DNA of 64,000 nt. It comes from Parabacteroides sp. PF5-9 (GTDB taxonomy: Bacteria; Bacteroidota; Bacteroidia; Bacteroidales; Tannerellaceae). Shown here one piece after another: positions 53,251-61,406 of this stretch (within the stretch, counting starts at the first letter, position 1; each line of letters begins with the position of its first letter). The stretch is taken from contig NZ_JARXWG010000004.1 in NCBI RefSeq assembly GCF_029893105.1, positions 1-64,000 on the forward strand, in the 5' to 3' direction. The position numbers and the translations under genes were made by a program. Below the pieces are notes generated by a model. The model was not told the DNA's origin and ran no database searches. It worked only from the letters and a program-made list of their open reading frames with translations.

Positions 53251-54055
53251 CCTCTTCACCGTTATCCATCACGCGGATGTCGCTAACCGCTGCATGGCCA
53301 TAAGAAGAGGCTTTGAATTTATTCATCACTTGAACTGGTACTACTTCCTCGTCAACGACCCAGAATGTAGAGATCCAGTTGTAATTCTGATCCAGTGCAA
53401 CCAGTTTGAACACATTGTTGCTGTCGATCACACCCACCTTTGCACTCAAAGAATCATCCCAGTAATCCAATACCTGGAAATCATTGAACATCCCGTTAAT
53501 GGTACGGTTAACTTCCGAAGGGATAACAACCGGAGCTTCCGATTCAGTGGCTGTACTGTTTTTTGTACGGATCAGATCGCCCGATAAAGAGAGGTATACG
53601 TTCAACACTTCTGTGTTGTTGCTTATTTTAACCATATAGATGTCTGCAGTGTTTGTTCTTTCCAGGATGTTGGCGCTCAATAGGCTGTAATCCGCATATG
53701 CGCTTGTGGCCAATGTTCTTTTTACCGATTGGCTCAATGCCTGGTAAGCAACAGCCGTCTGTGTAGCTTCCCAGTTTCCTTTCTGGCTGAACCATGCTTT
53801 TACAACAGAGGAGTTTTCAGAGAAGCTGGCTGTGTAATAGCCGTTTTCGATAGTCCATTTAACGCTTTTAGCGTTTGGGAACTGAATATCCATCGCTCTT
53901 AATACGTTCTCGTTAGGAGTCATTGCCGATGGAGTGGAAGAAGCTGTCTGGTTGGTTAGTGGTAAGCTTTCGAAATGTTCGTCAGAAGAACAGCTTGTAA
54001 TAAATAATGTAACGATAGCTAAAACGAATAATTTAAAAAATACCTTAGTTGCCAT
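53159..54055 (-). CDS. PepSY-like lipoprotein
   Basis: 298 aa. Lipobox FITSC (Cys at about residue 22), then SSDEHFES. Residues about 48-170 and 180-298 each look like PepSY-like beta units (DUF2874/PF11396 style): NVLRAMDIQFPNAKSVKWTIENGYYTASF, KAWFSQKGNWEATQT, and later VNRTINGMFNDFQVLDYW and SYLFYFSQNDKNKIATV. Such proteins are abundant secreted proteins of Bacteroides with no settled function. Its C-terminal 29 residues are identical to the partial gene at 1-90. The -7 box TATATTTG (54117-54124) is directly preceded by a C9 tract on the coding strand. Confidence 0.82.
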   Translation of the reverse strand: MATKVFFKLFVLAIVTLFITSCSSDEHFESLPLTNQTASSTPSAMTPNENVLRAMDIQFPNAKSVKWTIENGYYTASFSENSSVVKAWFSQKGNWEATQTAVAYQALSQSVKRTLATSAYADYSLLSANILERTNTADIYMVKISNNTEVLNVYLSLSGDLIRTKNSTATESEAPVVIPSEVNRTINGMFNDFQVLDYWDDSLSAKVGVIDSNNVFKLVALDQNYNWISTFWVVDEEVVPVQVMNKFKASSYGHAAVSDIRVMDNGEEVSYLFYFSQNDKNKIATVKENGDCISILTY

Positions 54056-54116
54056 GATGTAATAAATTTGAAAAATTAGTGGTTGTTGTTTTACTCATTC
54101 GTGCCTTAACACGATG

Positions 54117-54133
54117 CAAATATAGGGGGGGGA
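54117..54133 (-). promoter_or_regulatory. -7 element with adjoining homopolymer C/G tract
   Basis: Minus strand: nine Cs immediately followed by TATATTTG (54124-54117), about 60 bp before the PepSY-like start codon. The tract lies in the -33/-7 spacer, where length changes would alter promoter strength. The rest of the 54056-54403 gap holds G-rich runs and the next terminator. Confidence 0.6.
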
Positions 54134-54356
54134 CGGGAGGTGAGAAATTCTGGAAAAGGAAAAATAGGTTACAAATCGTAATTTGTCGAAATCTACCAAA
54201 AACGGCCTGAAAATGAATAGAATCTACAACTCATTCAAGTTGTAAATCCTAACTTTTACAAGTTGTGATTACAATTTTCAAGTAATGGGAAGGGAGGGAA
54301 GGGGGGAGAAGATTATCTGTTAGGAAACTGAAAAAGGAGGTTGTTAGGCATAAAAA

Positions 54357-54382
54357 AAGGACTGCCTTGTCAGACAGTCCTT
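54357..54382 (-). terminator. Terminator of the TPR lipoprotein gene
   Basis: AAGGACTG / CAGTCCTT hairpin followed on the minus strand by TTTTTTT. Confidence 0.88.
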
Positions 54383-54403
54383 CTTTATATTTCTTTTAAT
54401 TGC

Positions 54404-56095
54404 TTATCTCAGTAAGCTTGTGAAATCTGCATTTGCAACATATTTTGCAAATTCAAGATCAAGAGCAGCTTCTTTTTTCAATGAGCTGTCTTTTGATATC
54501 GCTGATCTCAAGTTGCTGATTACGCCACCTGAGTTGTTTGTACGAGCTGCAACAACTGCTTTCAGGTAGTCAGTCACTGCATCAGCTTTAGCAACACCAT
54601 CTAATGTTTGTTGCGCTTTGCTGTAATCTTTAGCCATAATCTGAGCCAATGCAGCATTGTTGCTCTTGATTGAACCAAAAGAATTAACAGCTTTTGCGTA
54701 TTCACCTTGTTCCAGATAAAGAACACCTAACGCTTCGCTTAATTCAGCTACGCCGGATGCGCTTCCCAACAGTTGTTCAGCTTTTGATTTATCCCCTTTC
54801 GTCAAAGCGATCAATCCTAAGTTCATGTTTGCTTCCGGATTAGATTTTACTGAATTTGCTTTGTTGAACATCTCTTCTGCTTTTGCCAGGTCACCTGCAC
54901 GGAAACGCATCATACCGATGTTGTTCCATGAGCGATAGTCATTTGCAAATTGCTGGCTGGCTTTTGTATAGATCTGTTCTTTTTCAGAGGCATTATTGGT
55001 CAATGTAGCAGCATAAAGAAGTTCTTCTACATTCAATGCGCTTGGATTGCTTTTTGCCAATGCACTGATTTCGTCGTCAGACTTACCAATGATTTCGATG
55101 TTTGCAGTCAAACGAGAACGACGAAGCTGAGGCAGAATTTCATCTGCTAATGTGCTAAATACAGAAGAGATATTTTTGATTTCCTGCTCACGTTGTTCTG
55201 GATCGTTATACATAGAAAGAACACGTAAAACAAGATCTTTATCCTGAATGCTGGATTTAGAAACCAATTCACGGAAACCATCCCAGTCCTGAGCAGTATA
55301 ACGGGCATCAACCGGCACGTCTACTTTCTCTTTTTTCAATTCTCTTCCCAGATAAGTAGAGGTATTTTTTTCACGTCTTTCAGCTAAACCTGTGTTCAGT
55401 TTCACACCACCATCAGGAGATGCATAAGCTGAAATTTCTATGGCTACATTTTGGTTCGGTGCTTCATCTGCATTTTTAACCAAATTTTTCCAGTCCGAAA
55501 TTTCTTGTTTTCTCAACTCGTTTGAACGAAGTTCAGCCTGTTGGATCAAGAACATGATATTTGCATCATGTGCTTCACGGATGATACGTTGGAATTTATC
55601 CGCACCAATAGCCGCATTTGCTGTACCGGCATCTGCTAAAGCAGAGGTAGCAATAACTCCTTCACCGATTTTTATCTCAGGTAATTTGACTGTTTTGTTT
55701 TTAATCTTTGCGTCAAAGGTCAGATAAAGTTCCGATTTTTTCATCTCAGGTTTGTACGCAAAAGAAGATCTCATAGTTACATTCGCACCGGCTGCTTGAG
55801 GAATAACTTGGTTGTTGCCCGATACTTTCTCGCCTTGGTAAGTGTAGGATGTACCCCAAGCCTCTCCGCCTGCATAACGCAATACCGGAGTTACAGTTAC
55901 TACAGCTTTCTTGTTGAACCATTTTGCAGGGAAAGTGGCATTGATTGTCACTGGCACCTGTCCACCGATGGCCTCCAACGGCTGCGGTTCAGCTTTGATG
56001 TACTGTTCGGATAATGGTTTCAACTTGTTCGAACAAGAAGAAAGGGTTAAAATCGCTGCCATCACAAAAAACGGCAATAATAACTTTTTGTTCAT
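54404..56095 (-). CDS. TPR-containing outer-membrane lipoprotein
   Basis: 563 aa. Lipobox TLSSC (Cys at about residue 21). Residues about 30-160 form a beta domain (PVTINATFPAKWFNKKAVVTVTP). About 165-330 includes an OmpA-like segment, VAIEISAYASPDG then AERREKNTSTYLG, which may contact peptidoglycan. About 365-500 holds TPR-like helical pairs (YRSWNNIGMMRFRAGDLAKAEEMF, PEANMNLGLIALTKGDKSKAEQLL, ALGVLYLEQGEYAKAVNSF). A conserved Bacteroidales envelope protein; exact role unknown. A -7 box TAGATTTG lies at 56179-56186 (minus). Monocistronic. Confidence 0.82.
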   Translation of the reverse strand: MNKKLLLPFFVMAAILTLSSCSNKLKPLSEQYIKAEPQPLEAIGGQVPVTINATFPAKWFNKKAVVTVTPVLRYAGGEAWGTSYTYQGEKVSGNNQVIPQAAGANVTMRSSFAYKPEMKKSELYLTFDAKIKNKTVKLPEIKIGEGVIATSALADAGTANAAIGADKFQRIIREAHDANIMFLIQQAELRSNELRKQEISDWKNLVKNADEAPNQNVAIEISAYASPDGGVKLNTGLAERREKNTSTYLGRELKKEKVDVPVDARYTAQDWDGFRELVSKSSIQDKDLVLRVLSMYNDPEQREQEIKNISSVFSTLADEILPQLRRSRLTANIEIIGKSDDEISALAKSNPSALNVEELLYAATLTNNASEKEQIYTKASQQFANDYRSWNNIGMMRFRAGDLAKAEEMFNKANSVKSNPEANMNLGLIALTKGDKSKAEQLLGSASGVAELSEALGVLYLEQGEYAKAVNSFGSIKSNNAALAQIMAKDYSKAQQTLDGVAKADAVTDYLKAVVAARTNNSGGVISNLRSAISKDSSLKKEAALDLEFAKYVANADFTSLLR

Positions 56096-56468
56096 AATTT
56101 GTTATAAGTTTAAAGTGTTACTATGTTATATATTCACTGATTTTTTGGCTGATTTTTTCATGCTTACTCCTCAATATGCAAATCTAAACCATTTTTTTGT
56201 TATGAGGAGCAAAGAAGCCATAAAATGTTTTCAATTAATACTTATTAAAGAAATAATGTTACATCTGATCTTCTTTGGTTCAAAACCGCTACAACTCTGG
56301 AATAGCTCTATATATTCAGCGATGAAATGACCCAGTTATAGGCTGTATTAGTTCTAAAAAAAATAAAGAGGACAACATAAGGACTTTCCCTTTTGCAGTA
56401 TTATACAGTAAACGAACCCAAGCAAAAACCGTCGCGTCGCTGTCGGTTTATTTGAGACTCCGAAACAC

Positions 56469-56564
56469 TTTTTTGTTAGAGGTACCTCTAAATTATTTTA
56501 CACGTACCTCTAAACGGATTTAGACGTACCTCTAAATTGTTTTAGACGTACCTCTAACAAAAAA
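56469..56564. repeat. Four 22-bp iterons enclosed by a perfect 17-bp inverted repeat
   Basis: GTACCTCTAA occurs at 56482, 56504, 56526 and 56548, exactly 22 bp apart. The outer arms TTTTTTGTTAGAGGTAC (56469-56485) and GTACCTCTAACAAAAAA (56548-56564) are perfect reverse complements. The first unit also forms the 16-bp palindrome TTAGAGGTACCTCTAA. Either a protein-binding array or a large cruciform/stem-loop. Confidence 0.85.
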
Positions 56565-56797
56565 CAGACCTACGTGTAACAAAAAAGTAGACAGCACGCT
56601 ATAGAAAAACAGTCAAGATCATGCTTTTATTTCCATAAGATGATGTGGAAAAAGGCATATAAACATTTCGAAAACCGAATGAAGGGGCAGACAGGATAGT
56701 CCAAATTGCCCACCTCCGCTCTCCCCTACAAATGGGGTAATTTAGTCATTACATGTGAATTATTCGTTTTTTAGGTCAAGTAATAGAAATGAAAAGT

Positions 56798-56805
56798 TAT
56801 CTTTG
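56798..56805 (+). promoter_or_regulatory. -7 element of the C10 protease gene
   Basis: TATCTTTG, exact TAnnTTTG, 50 bp before the start codon. No TTTG at -33. Confidence 0.55.
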
Positions 56806-56854
56806 TTTTCAAATAAATTTAGTCTGAATCAAAGCATATCAAACAACAATTCAT

Positions 56855-58696
56855 ATGAAAAGAATTTTTACCCTCTTTACCCTTTTGTTTCTGTCTGTTG
56901 TCTATACATCGGCCAAACAAGTTGAACAAAGTACGGCATTACGTCTTGCTACAAATTTTGTGTCCGGATACTCTGCTTTGCGCAGTACGCCACAACTAAA
57001 GTTGGTTTATGCGGCAGACGCAAAATCATCCGGCCATTTAAAAGCGGGAAGTCAGCCTTTGTATTATATATATAATGTATCAGACAATAATGGGTTTGTG
57101 ATTATTTCCGGTGAAGATAATATTACACCGATATTGGGTTATTCCGATAACGGGGCATTTATGACTGAAAATATACCTGATAATCTGAAATCATGGTTGG
57201 AATTGTATGAAAACGAGATCAGCTGGATGATTGAAGAGGGACATGAAGCGTCGGACGAGATCAAGCAAAAATGGGAAGAGTTGTCGAACGGGAAAGGTTC
57301 GCTTGCTGCACAAAGTGTTCTTCTCCCTACAGCCAATTGGGACCAGAGCGGCCCGTATAATAATCTGTGTCCGATGGATGGCAATAAACGATCCGTTTCC
57401 GGATGTGTAGCGACCGCTATGGCGATTATTATGAAGTATCACCAATGGCCATTGCAAGGTAGCGGAAGTAATAGTTATACGACTGAAACAAAAAAGCTTC
57501 GTGTTTCTGCAGATTTCGATACAACGTATGATTGGAGTAATATGTTGGATACCTACGATGAAGGCAACCGGTCGTGGACCAAAGCGCAGGGAGATGCTGT
57601 AGCTACATTGGTCTACCACAGTGGGGCAGCAGTCCATATGGATTATACCAACGAAGAGAGCGGTGCATATACCCATGAGGCCTTAAATGCGTTTATTCAA
57701 AATTTCGGATACGACAAAGGCGCTTATCTCACCACTAAAGATATTTATTCGGATGGTCAATGGCATTACCTGTTGCAGAAAGAATTGGACGAAAAGCGTC
57801 CGATTCTGTATGGTGGATTGACAGCCAAAGATGCGGGGCATCAATTTGTATTGGATGGGTATAATCAGAGTTTTTATTATCATGTAAACTGGGGTTGGAG
57901 TGGTTATTCCAATGGTTACTATTTATTATCCAGTCTGGAGCCAAACTGGCAAGGTATCGGAGGAAATAAAGAAGGAGCCGGTTATTCTTTCAATCAAGAT
58001 GCGATTATCGGATTACAGAAACCCCAAGAAGGTTCTACTGAAAATTATGAAATCATTTATACCGAAAGAAGAGGAATTGACGTCTGTGGGCTTTTTACCG
58101 ATGTCGATATCATTAAACGAAACACCCCTTTTACCCTTCATTTCTCTGCGATATACGAATATTCACTTCGTGATTTTGAAGGTTATTTTGGCGCATTACT
58201 TATCGGTGAAGACGGAAGTGGGAAAGAACTATTATCCTATTTTAAAAGCGCACTCCCCGGTGGCCAGGCTGTTCATTTGAGTGAAGGACTTTCTATAACG
58301 ATCAAGTCGGAGGCGGTAAAAGGAGATGTTATTTTGTTTTGTTATAGTCAGGACGGTCGTTCGTGGACGCCTATCCGTGGGCCACAGGGAAGTGTGAATC
58401 AGCTTCCAGTCAATGTAAGTCTGACAGCTAATGATACCCCTGAATTGGCACTGGCTCCTGATGTTTTCTTGTCGCCGACGATTGTTGAGTCTGAATTCCA
58501 GATACGCACAGAAAACGGAGCACGATTACAGCGTGTTATGATTTACAGCATTTCCGGACAACTGGCAAAAGATCTGAAATTCAATCAGACCGATGATTAT
58601 ACAACCGTTCAGGTGATGGATCTTAAACCGGGGATCTATATTGTTTCCGTACAGACATCGACCGGTAACCGTCAGTTTAAAATTGTCAAGAAATAA
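56855..58696 (+). CDS. Secreted C10-family cysteine protease with type IX-like sorting domain
   Basis: 613-aa streptopain-like protease. Signal peptide (1-20), propeptide (about 25-150; LYYIYNVSDNNGFVIISG is the classic SpeB-type pro-segment), catalytic domain (about 155-395) with Cys184 in SVSGCVATAMA and His329 in AGHQFVLDGY, plus YYHVNWGWSGYSNGYY. A beta domain follows (about 410-520), then a C-terminal domain of about 75 residues ending GIYIVSVQTSTGNRQFKIVKK, the pattern of type A type IX sorting signals. So it should be secreted or attached to the surface if a type IX system is present. The next lipoprotein gene starts 5 bp later and is likely co-transcribed. Confidence 0.92.
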   Translation: MKRIFTLFTLLFLSVVYTSAKQVEQSTALRLATNFVSGYSALRSTPQLKLVYAADAKSSGHLKAGSQPLYYIYNVSDNNGFVIISGEDNITPILGYSDNGAFMTENIPDNLKSWLELYENEISWMIEEGHEASDEIKQKWEELSNGKGSLAAQSVLLPTANWDQSGPYNNLCPMDGNKRSVSGCVATAMAIIMKYHQWPLQGSGSNSYTTETKKLRVSADFDTTYDWSNMLDTYDEGNRSWTKAQGDAVATLVYHSGAAVHMDYTNEESGAYTHEALNAFIQNFGYDKGAYLTTKDIYSDGQWHYLLQKELDEKRPILYGGLTAKDAGHQFVLDGYNQSFYYHVNWGWSGYSNGYYLLSSLEPNWQGIGGNKEGAGYSFNQDAIIGLQKPQEGSTENYEIIYTERRGIDVCGLFTDVDIIKRNTPFTLHFSAIYEYSLRDFEGYFGALLIGEDGSGKELLSYFKSALPGGQAVHLSEGLSITIKSEAVKGDVILFCYSQDGRSWTPIRGPQGSVNQLPVNVSLTANDTPELALAPDVFLSPTIVESEFQIRTENGARLQRVMIYSISGQLAKDLKFNQTDDYTTVQVMDLKPGIYIVSVQTSTGNRQFKIVKK

Positions 58697-58701
58697 AGCA
58701 T

Positions 58702-59229
58702 ATGATTAACCGTATTTGTTTATATCTGTTTTTAGCTGTTTTGGGGATGGCGTGCTCTTCCAGCAAGCAAAATCAGGCCAAAGGAGAACCTGTGGATGAA
58801 TTCAGAGGCAATCATGTCAGCATACGCGATTTACCCCCTGTCTTGATCTATAAAACCAAGCAAGATTACAGCCGGAATGTGCCGGTTATCATGAATCCGG
58901 ATAAGAGTCTGATTGTCTCTTATCCGGCACCAACCGATTTGTGTCCGGGTGGACAGTGCAAGTACCCGACTCCATTAGCTGACGGATTTTGGCTCGACAA
59001 CCGGGGGATTGGTAAAAACGTGGCTTTCCTTTCATATACCTATGAAGAATATGCAGCCATGTCGGTTCCTCCCTCTGTTGAAGTGATGATGAATCAGATC
59101 ATCGACCGCAATCCGCTTACCGCGTTGTATCATTGCGGGTTAAAGAATACATTTACCCATACGGTTGAAGAACTGAACGAACTCATCAAAAGCGGCGCTT
59201 ATAAAGAGAAACAGGATTTGCTGAAATAA
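58702..59229 (+). CDS. Lipoprotein of unknown function downstream of the protease
   Basis: 175 aa. Lipobox LGMAC (Cys at about residue 18) then SSSKQNQ. The mature part has conserved-looking blocks: IRDLPPVLIYKTKQDY, NVPVIMNPDKSLIVSYPAP, LCPGGQCKYPTPLADGFWLDN and TALYHCGL, with two cysteines in CPGGQC that could form a disulfide or bind metal. No family function known to me. C10 proteases often have small inhibitor neighbours, but nothing here resembles a propeptide, so an inhibitor role is not claimed. Confidence 0.75.
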   Translation: MINRICLYLFLAVLGMACSSSKQNQAKGEPVDEFRGNHVSIRDLPPVLIYKTKQDYSRNVPVIMNPDKSLIVSYPAPTDLCPGGQCKYPTPLADGFWLDNRGIGKNVAFLSYTYEEYAAMSVPPSVEVMMNQIIDRNPLTALYHCGLKNTFTHTVEELNELIKSGAYKEKQDLLK

Positions 59230-59262
59230 TACTATTTTTAAGACTAATTAACCTCTTGCTTC

Positions 59263-59292
59263 TTGTTTATTTACGATCTATTCGTAGATTTG
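59263..59292 (+). promoter_or_regulatory. Promoter and dyad operator of the blaI-like operon
   Basis: TTG (59263-59265), 19-bp spacer, TAGATTTG (59285-59292). The dyad ATCTA-ttcg-TAGAT (59276-59289) overlaps the -7 box, a fitting site for autorepression by the BlaI-like protein encoded next. Confidence 0.7.
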
Positions 59293-59316
59293 TATCTGTC
59301 ATCATAGAACAGTATC

Positions 59317-59679
59317 ATGGAAAAACTAACAATACAGGAAGAAGAGGTTATGCGTATCATCTGGGATGTCGCTCCATGTTTTATCAAAGACATTCTCGCG
59401 CAGTATGATGATCCCAAGCCTCCGTATACGACAATCGCATCAGTCGTAAAAAATCTGGAACGCAAGAAATATGTCAAACTGAAAAGGTATGGCAATACGT
59501 ATGAATATACTCCACTGATAGAGAAAGGGGAATATAAACGGACGTTTATGAGTGGGGTAGTGAGCAACTACTTTGCCGACTCTTATAAAGAAATGGTATC
59601 TTTCTTTGCCAAGGATCAAAAGATCTCTGCCGATGAGCTGAAAGAGATCATCGCTATGATTGAGAAAGGAAAAGAGTAA
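59317..59679 (+). CDS. BlaI/MecI/CopY-family repressor
   Basis: 120 aa winged-helix repressor. N-terminal LTIQEEEVMRIIWDVAPCFIKDI, recognition region PPYTTIASVVKNLERKKYV, wing KLKRYGNTYEYTPLI, and a C-terminal dimer helix (about 80-120). Paired with an M56 membrane protease gene 18 bp downstream, the usual regulator/sensor pair. Likely represses its own operon through the dyad at 59276-59289. No beta-lactamase gene is nearby. Confidence 0.93.
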   Translation: MEKLTIQEEEVMRIIWDVAPCFIKDILAQYDDPKPPYTTIASVVKNLERKKYVKLKRYGNTYEYTPLIEKGEYKRTFMSGVVSNYFADSYKEMVSFFAKDQKISADELKEIIAMIEKGKE

Positions 59680-59697
59680 CCTAACATCTACATCATT

Positions 59698-61341
59698 ATG
59701 AATCCGGAGTTTGCCTACTTTTTGAAGGTGAATACAGCCTTTGTACTCTTTTATGCCTTCTATCGGTTGTTTTTTTACAAAGACACCTTTTTCAAACTAC
59801 GCCGTTTTATCTTGTTATCGTTTTTTGTGATCGCTTTTCTCTATCCGCTCCTTAATATACAGGAGTGGGTCAGCGAACAGGAGCCTATAGCGGAGGCGAT
59901 TCAGTTGTATACGATGATGTTGCCCGAGGTGGATGTACGTGCAGAGGGAATGGTCGGAATAAGTTGGTTTTCAGTCTTCCGGATATTATCGGTGAGTCTC
60001 TTCTTTATTGTTGTTATTATTCTGTTGGTTCGATTCTTCTTTCAGTTGAGTTGTATTATCAGACTGGCCTATAAAAGCCAACAGGGATATATTCAACAGA
60101 TACCGATTCGTTTATTGCCAAAACCGGCAGGGCCATTTTCGTTTTTCCGATTGATCTTTATACATCCGCAAAGCCATTCGGAGAAAGAGACCGAAGAGAT
60201 ACTTATCCATGAATATACCCATGTATCGCAGTGGCACTCTGTCGACGTTGTCCTTTGTGAACTGGTCAGCATTTTTTGCTGGTATAACCCTTTTGTTTGG
60301 CTATTGAAACGGGAAGTTCGTCATAATCTGGAGTATCTGGCCGACAACAAAGTGCTCGAATCGGGTTACGACAGCAAAAGCTATCAGTATCATTTGCTCG
60401 GACTGGCGCATCAACCGCAAAGTGGCGGTCTGTACAATCGTTTCAATATGCTGCATCTGAAAAACCGGATTTTGATGATGAATAAGAAGCGGACACACGG
60501 TTTGTCGCGAACAAAATACCTGGTGTTTATCCCACTTGCCGGCATGTTAATGTTGTTGAGCAATATGGAAGCGGTAGCTCGTATTACGAAAAATCTGAGC
60601 CGGAATGTGACGGCAATAACTGACGATCCGGCAGTTTCCGATATCTCCCAATCAGGAGTAGATGATAACAACACAATCTCGATGGAATACTTTACCGTTG
60701 TCGATCAGATGCCCCGATTTCCGGGAGGTGACCAGAAATTGTTGGATTACATCAGCCAGCATATCCGTTATCCGGAAGAGGCTATCCGGGAGCGTATCTC
60801 GGGTATAGCCGTCTGTTCTTTTATTGTCGCTAAAGATGGAACGATTCACAACACTGAAATAGTTCGTAGCGTATCTCCTACCTTGGATGCGGAAGCACTT
60901 CGGGTGGTTCAAAGTATGCCTGTGTGGGAACCGGGAGTGCATAAAGGCGAAGCTGTGGCTGTCAAATACACCGTACCGATCAATTTCAGATTGCCTGAAA
61001 AGAAAGAAACCGAAGCGGATACCGATCAAGTATTTACCGTTGTAGAATCGATGCCGCAATTTCCCGGAGGTGATCAAGAATTACTGAGGTTCATCTCCAG
61101 ATCGATTAAATATCCGCGATTCGCTCAGGAGCATGGCATTCAGGGAAGAGTTGTTTGCTCTTTCATTGTTCATAAGAGTGGTAAAATCAAGGATTTTGAG
61201 ATCGTCCGGAGTGTTGATGCGGAGCTCGATCAAGAAGCCTTAAGAGTGTTAAGTCTGATGCCCGAGTGGGAACCCGGCAGACAAAGAGGGAAAGCGGTGT
61301 CTGTCAAATATACGGTACCGATTATGTTTCGTTTACAATAA
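59698..61341 (+). CDS. M56 (BlaR1-like) membrane metalloprotease with two TonB C-terminal domains
   Basis: 547 aa. Membrane spans at about 10-25, 37-52 and 93-118, then the zinc site HEYTH (171-175) in LIHEYTHVSQWHS with downstream YLADNKVL, another span (about 268-284), and a periplasmic tail. The tail has two tandem TonB_C-like domains (about 328-422 and 436-547): FTVVDQMPRFPGGDQKLL and FTVVESMPQFPGGDQELL start them, and each ends in VKYTVPI.F.L. Expected to sense an envelope signal and inactivate the BlaI-like repressor. The sensor part is TonB_C-like, not a penicillin-binding domain, so beta-lactam sensing is not implied. Confidence 0.9.
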   Translation: MNPEFAYFLKVNTAFVLFYAFYRLFFYKDTFFKLRRFILLSFFVIAFLYPLLNIQEWVSEQEPIAEAIQLYTMMLPEVDVRAEGMVGISWFSVFRILSVSLFFIVVIILLVRFFFQLSCIIRLAYKSQQGYIQQIPIRLLPKPAGPFSFFRLIFIHPQSHSEKETEEILIHEYTHVSQWHSVDVVLCELVSIFCWYNPFVWLLKREVRHNLEYLADNKVLESGYDSKSYQYHLLGLAHQPQSGGLYNRFNMLHLKNRILMMNKKRTHGLSRTKYLVFIPLAGMLMLLSNMEAVARITKNLSRNVTAITDDPAVSDISQSGVDDNNTISMEYFTVVDQMPRFPGGDQKLLDYISQHIRYPEEAIRERISGIAVCSFIVAKDGTIHNTEIVRSVSPTLDAEALRVVQSMPVWEPGVHKGEAVAVKYTVPINFRLPEKKETEADTDQVFTVVESMPQFPGGDQELLRFISRSIKYPRFAQEHGIQGRVVCSFIVHKSGKIKDFEIVRSVDAELDQEALRVLSLMPEWEPGRQRGKAVSVKYTVPIMFRLQ

Positions 61342-61344
61342 AAA

Positions 61345-61373
61345 AGCCGGTTAGTACAATAGACTAACCGGCT
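61345..61373. terminator. Bidirectional terminator
   Basis: AGCCGGTTAGT / ACTAACCGGCT perfect 11-bp stem between the convergent M56 and TolB-like genes, with A-rich and T-rich flanks on both sides. Confidence 0.92.
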
Positions 61374-61406
61374 CTCTTTTCACTTCTACCTGAACAGTTA
61401 TGAATA

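Larger units (their letters stand above)
56096..56854. other. Long divergent region with iteron array
   Basis: 759 bp without a gene. Contains the -7 box of the TPR lipoprotein (56179-56186, minus), the 22-bp iteron array (56469-56564) and the C10 protease -7 box TATCTTTG (56798-56805, plus). Nothing else is recognised. Confidence 0.6.

Noticed and set aside
56469-56564. Four regularly spaced repeats as a CRISPR array
   Set aside because: Repeat core is only about 10 bp, the period of 22 bp leaves no room for spacers, units between cores are similar to each other, and no cas genes are present.
58702-59229. Small lipoprotein as the inhibitor of the C10 protease
   Set aside because: Position fits, but the sequence shows no similarity to the protease pro-segment or known staphostatin/Spi-like inhibitors, so no function is assigned.
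59698-61341. BlaI/M56 pair as a beta-lactam resistance module
   Set aside because: No beta-lactamase or penicillin-binding domain in or beside the pair; the sensor part is TonB_C-like.
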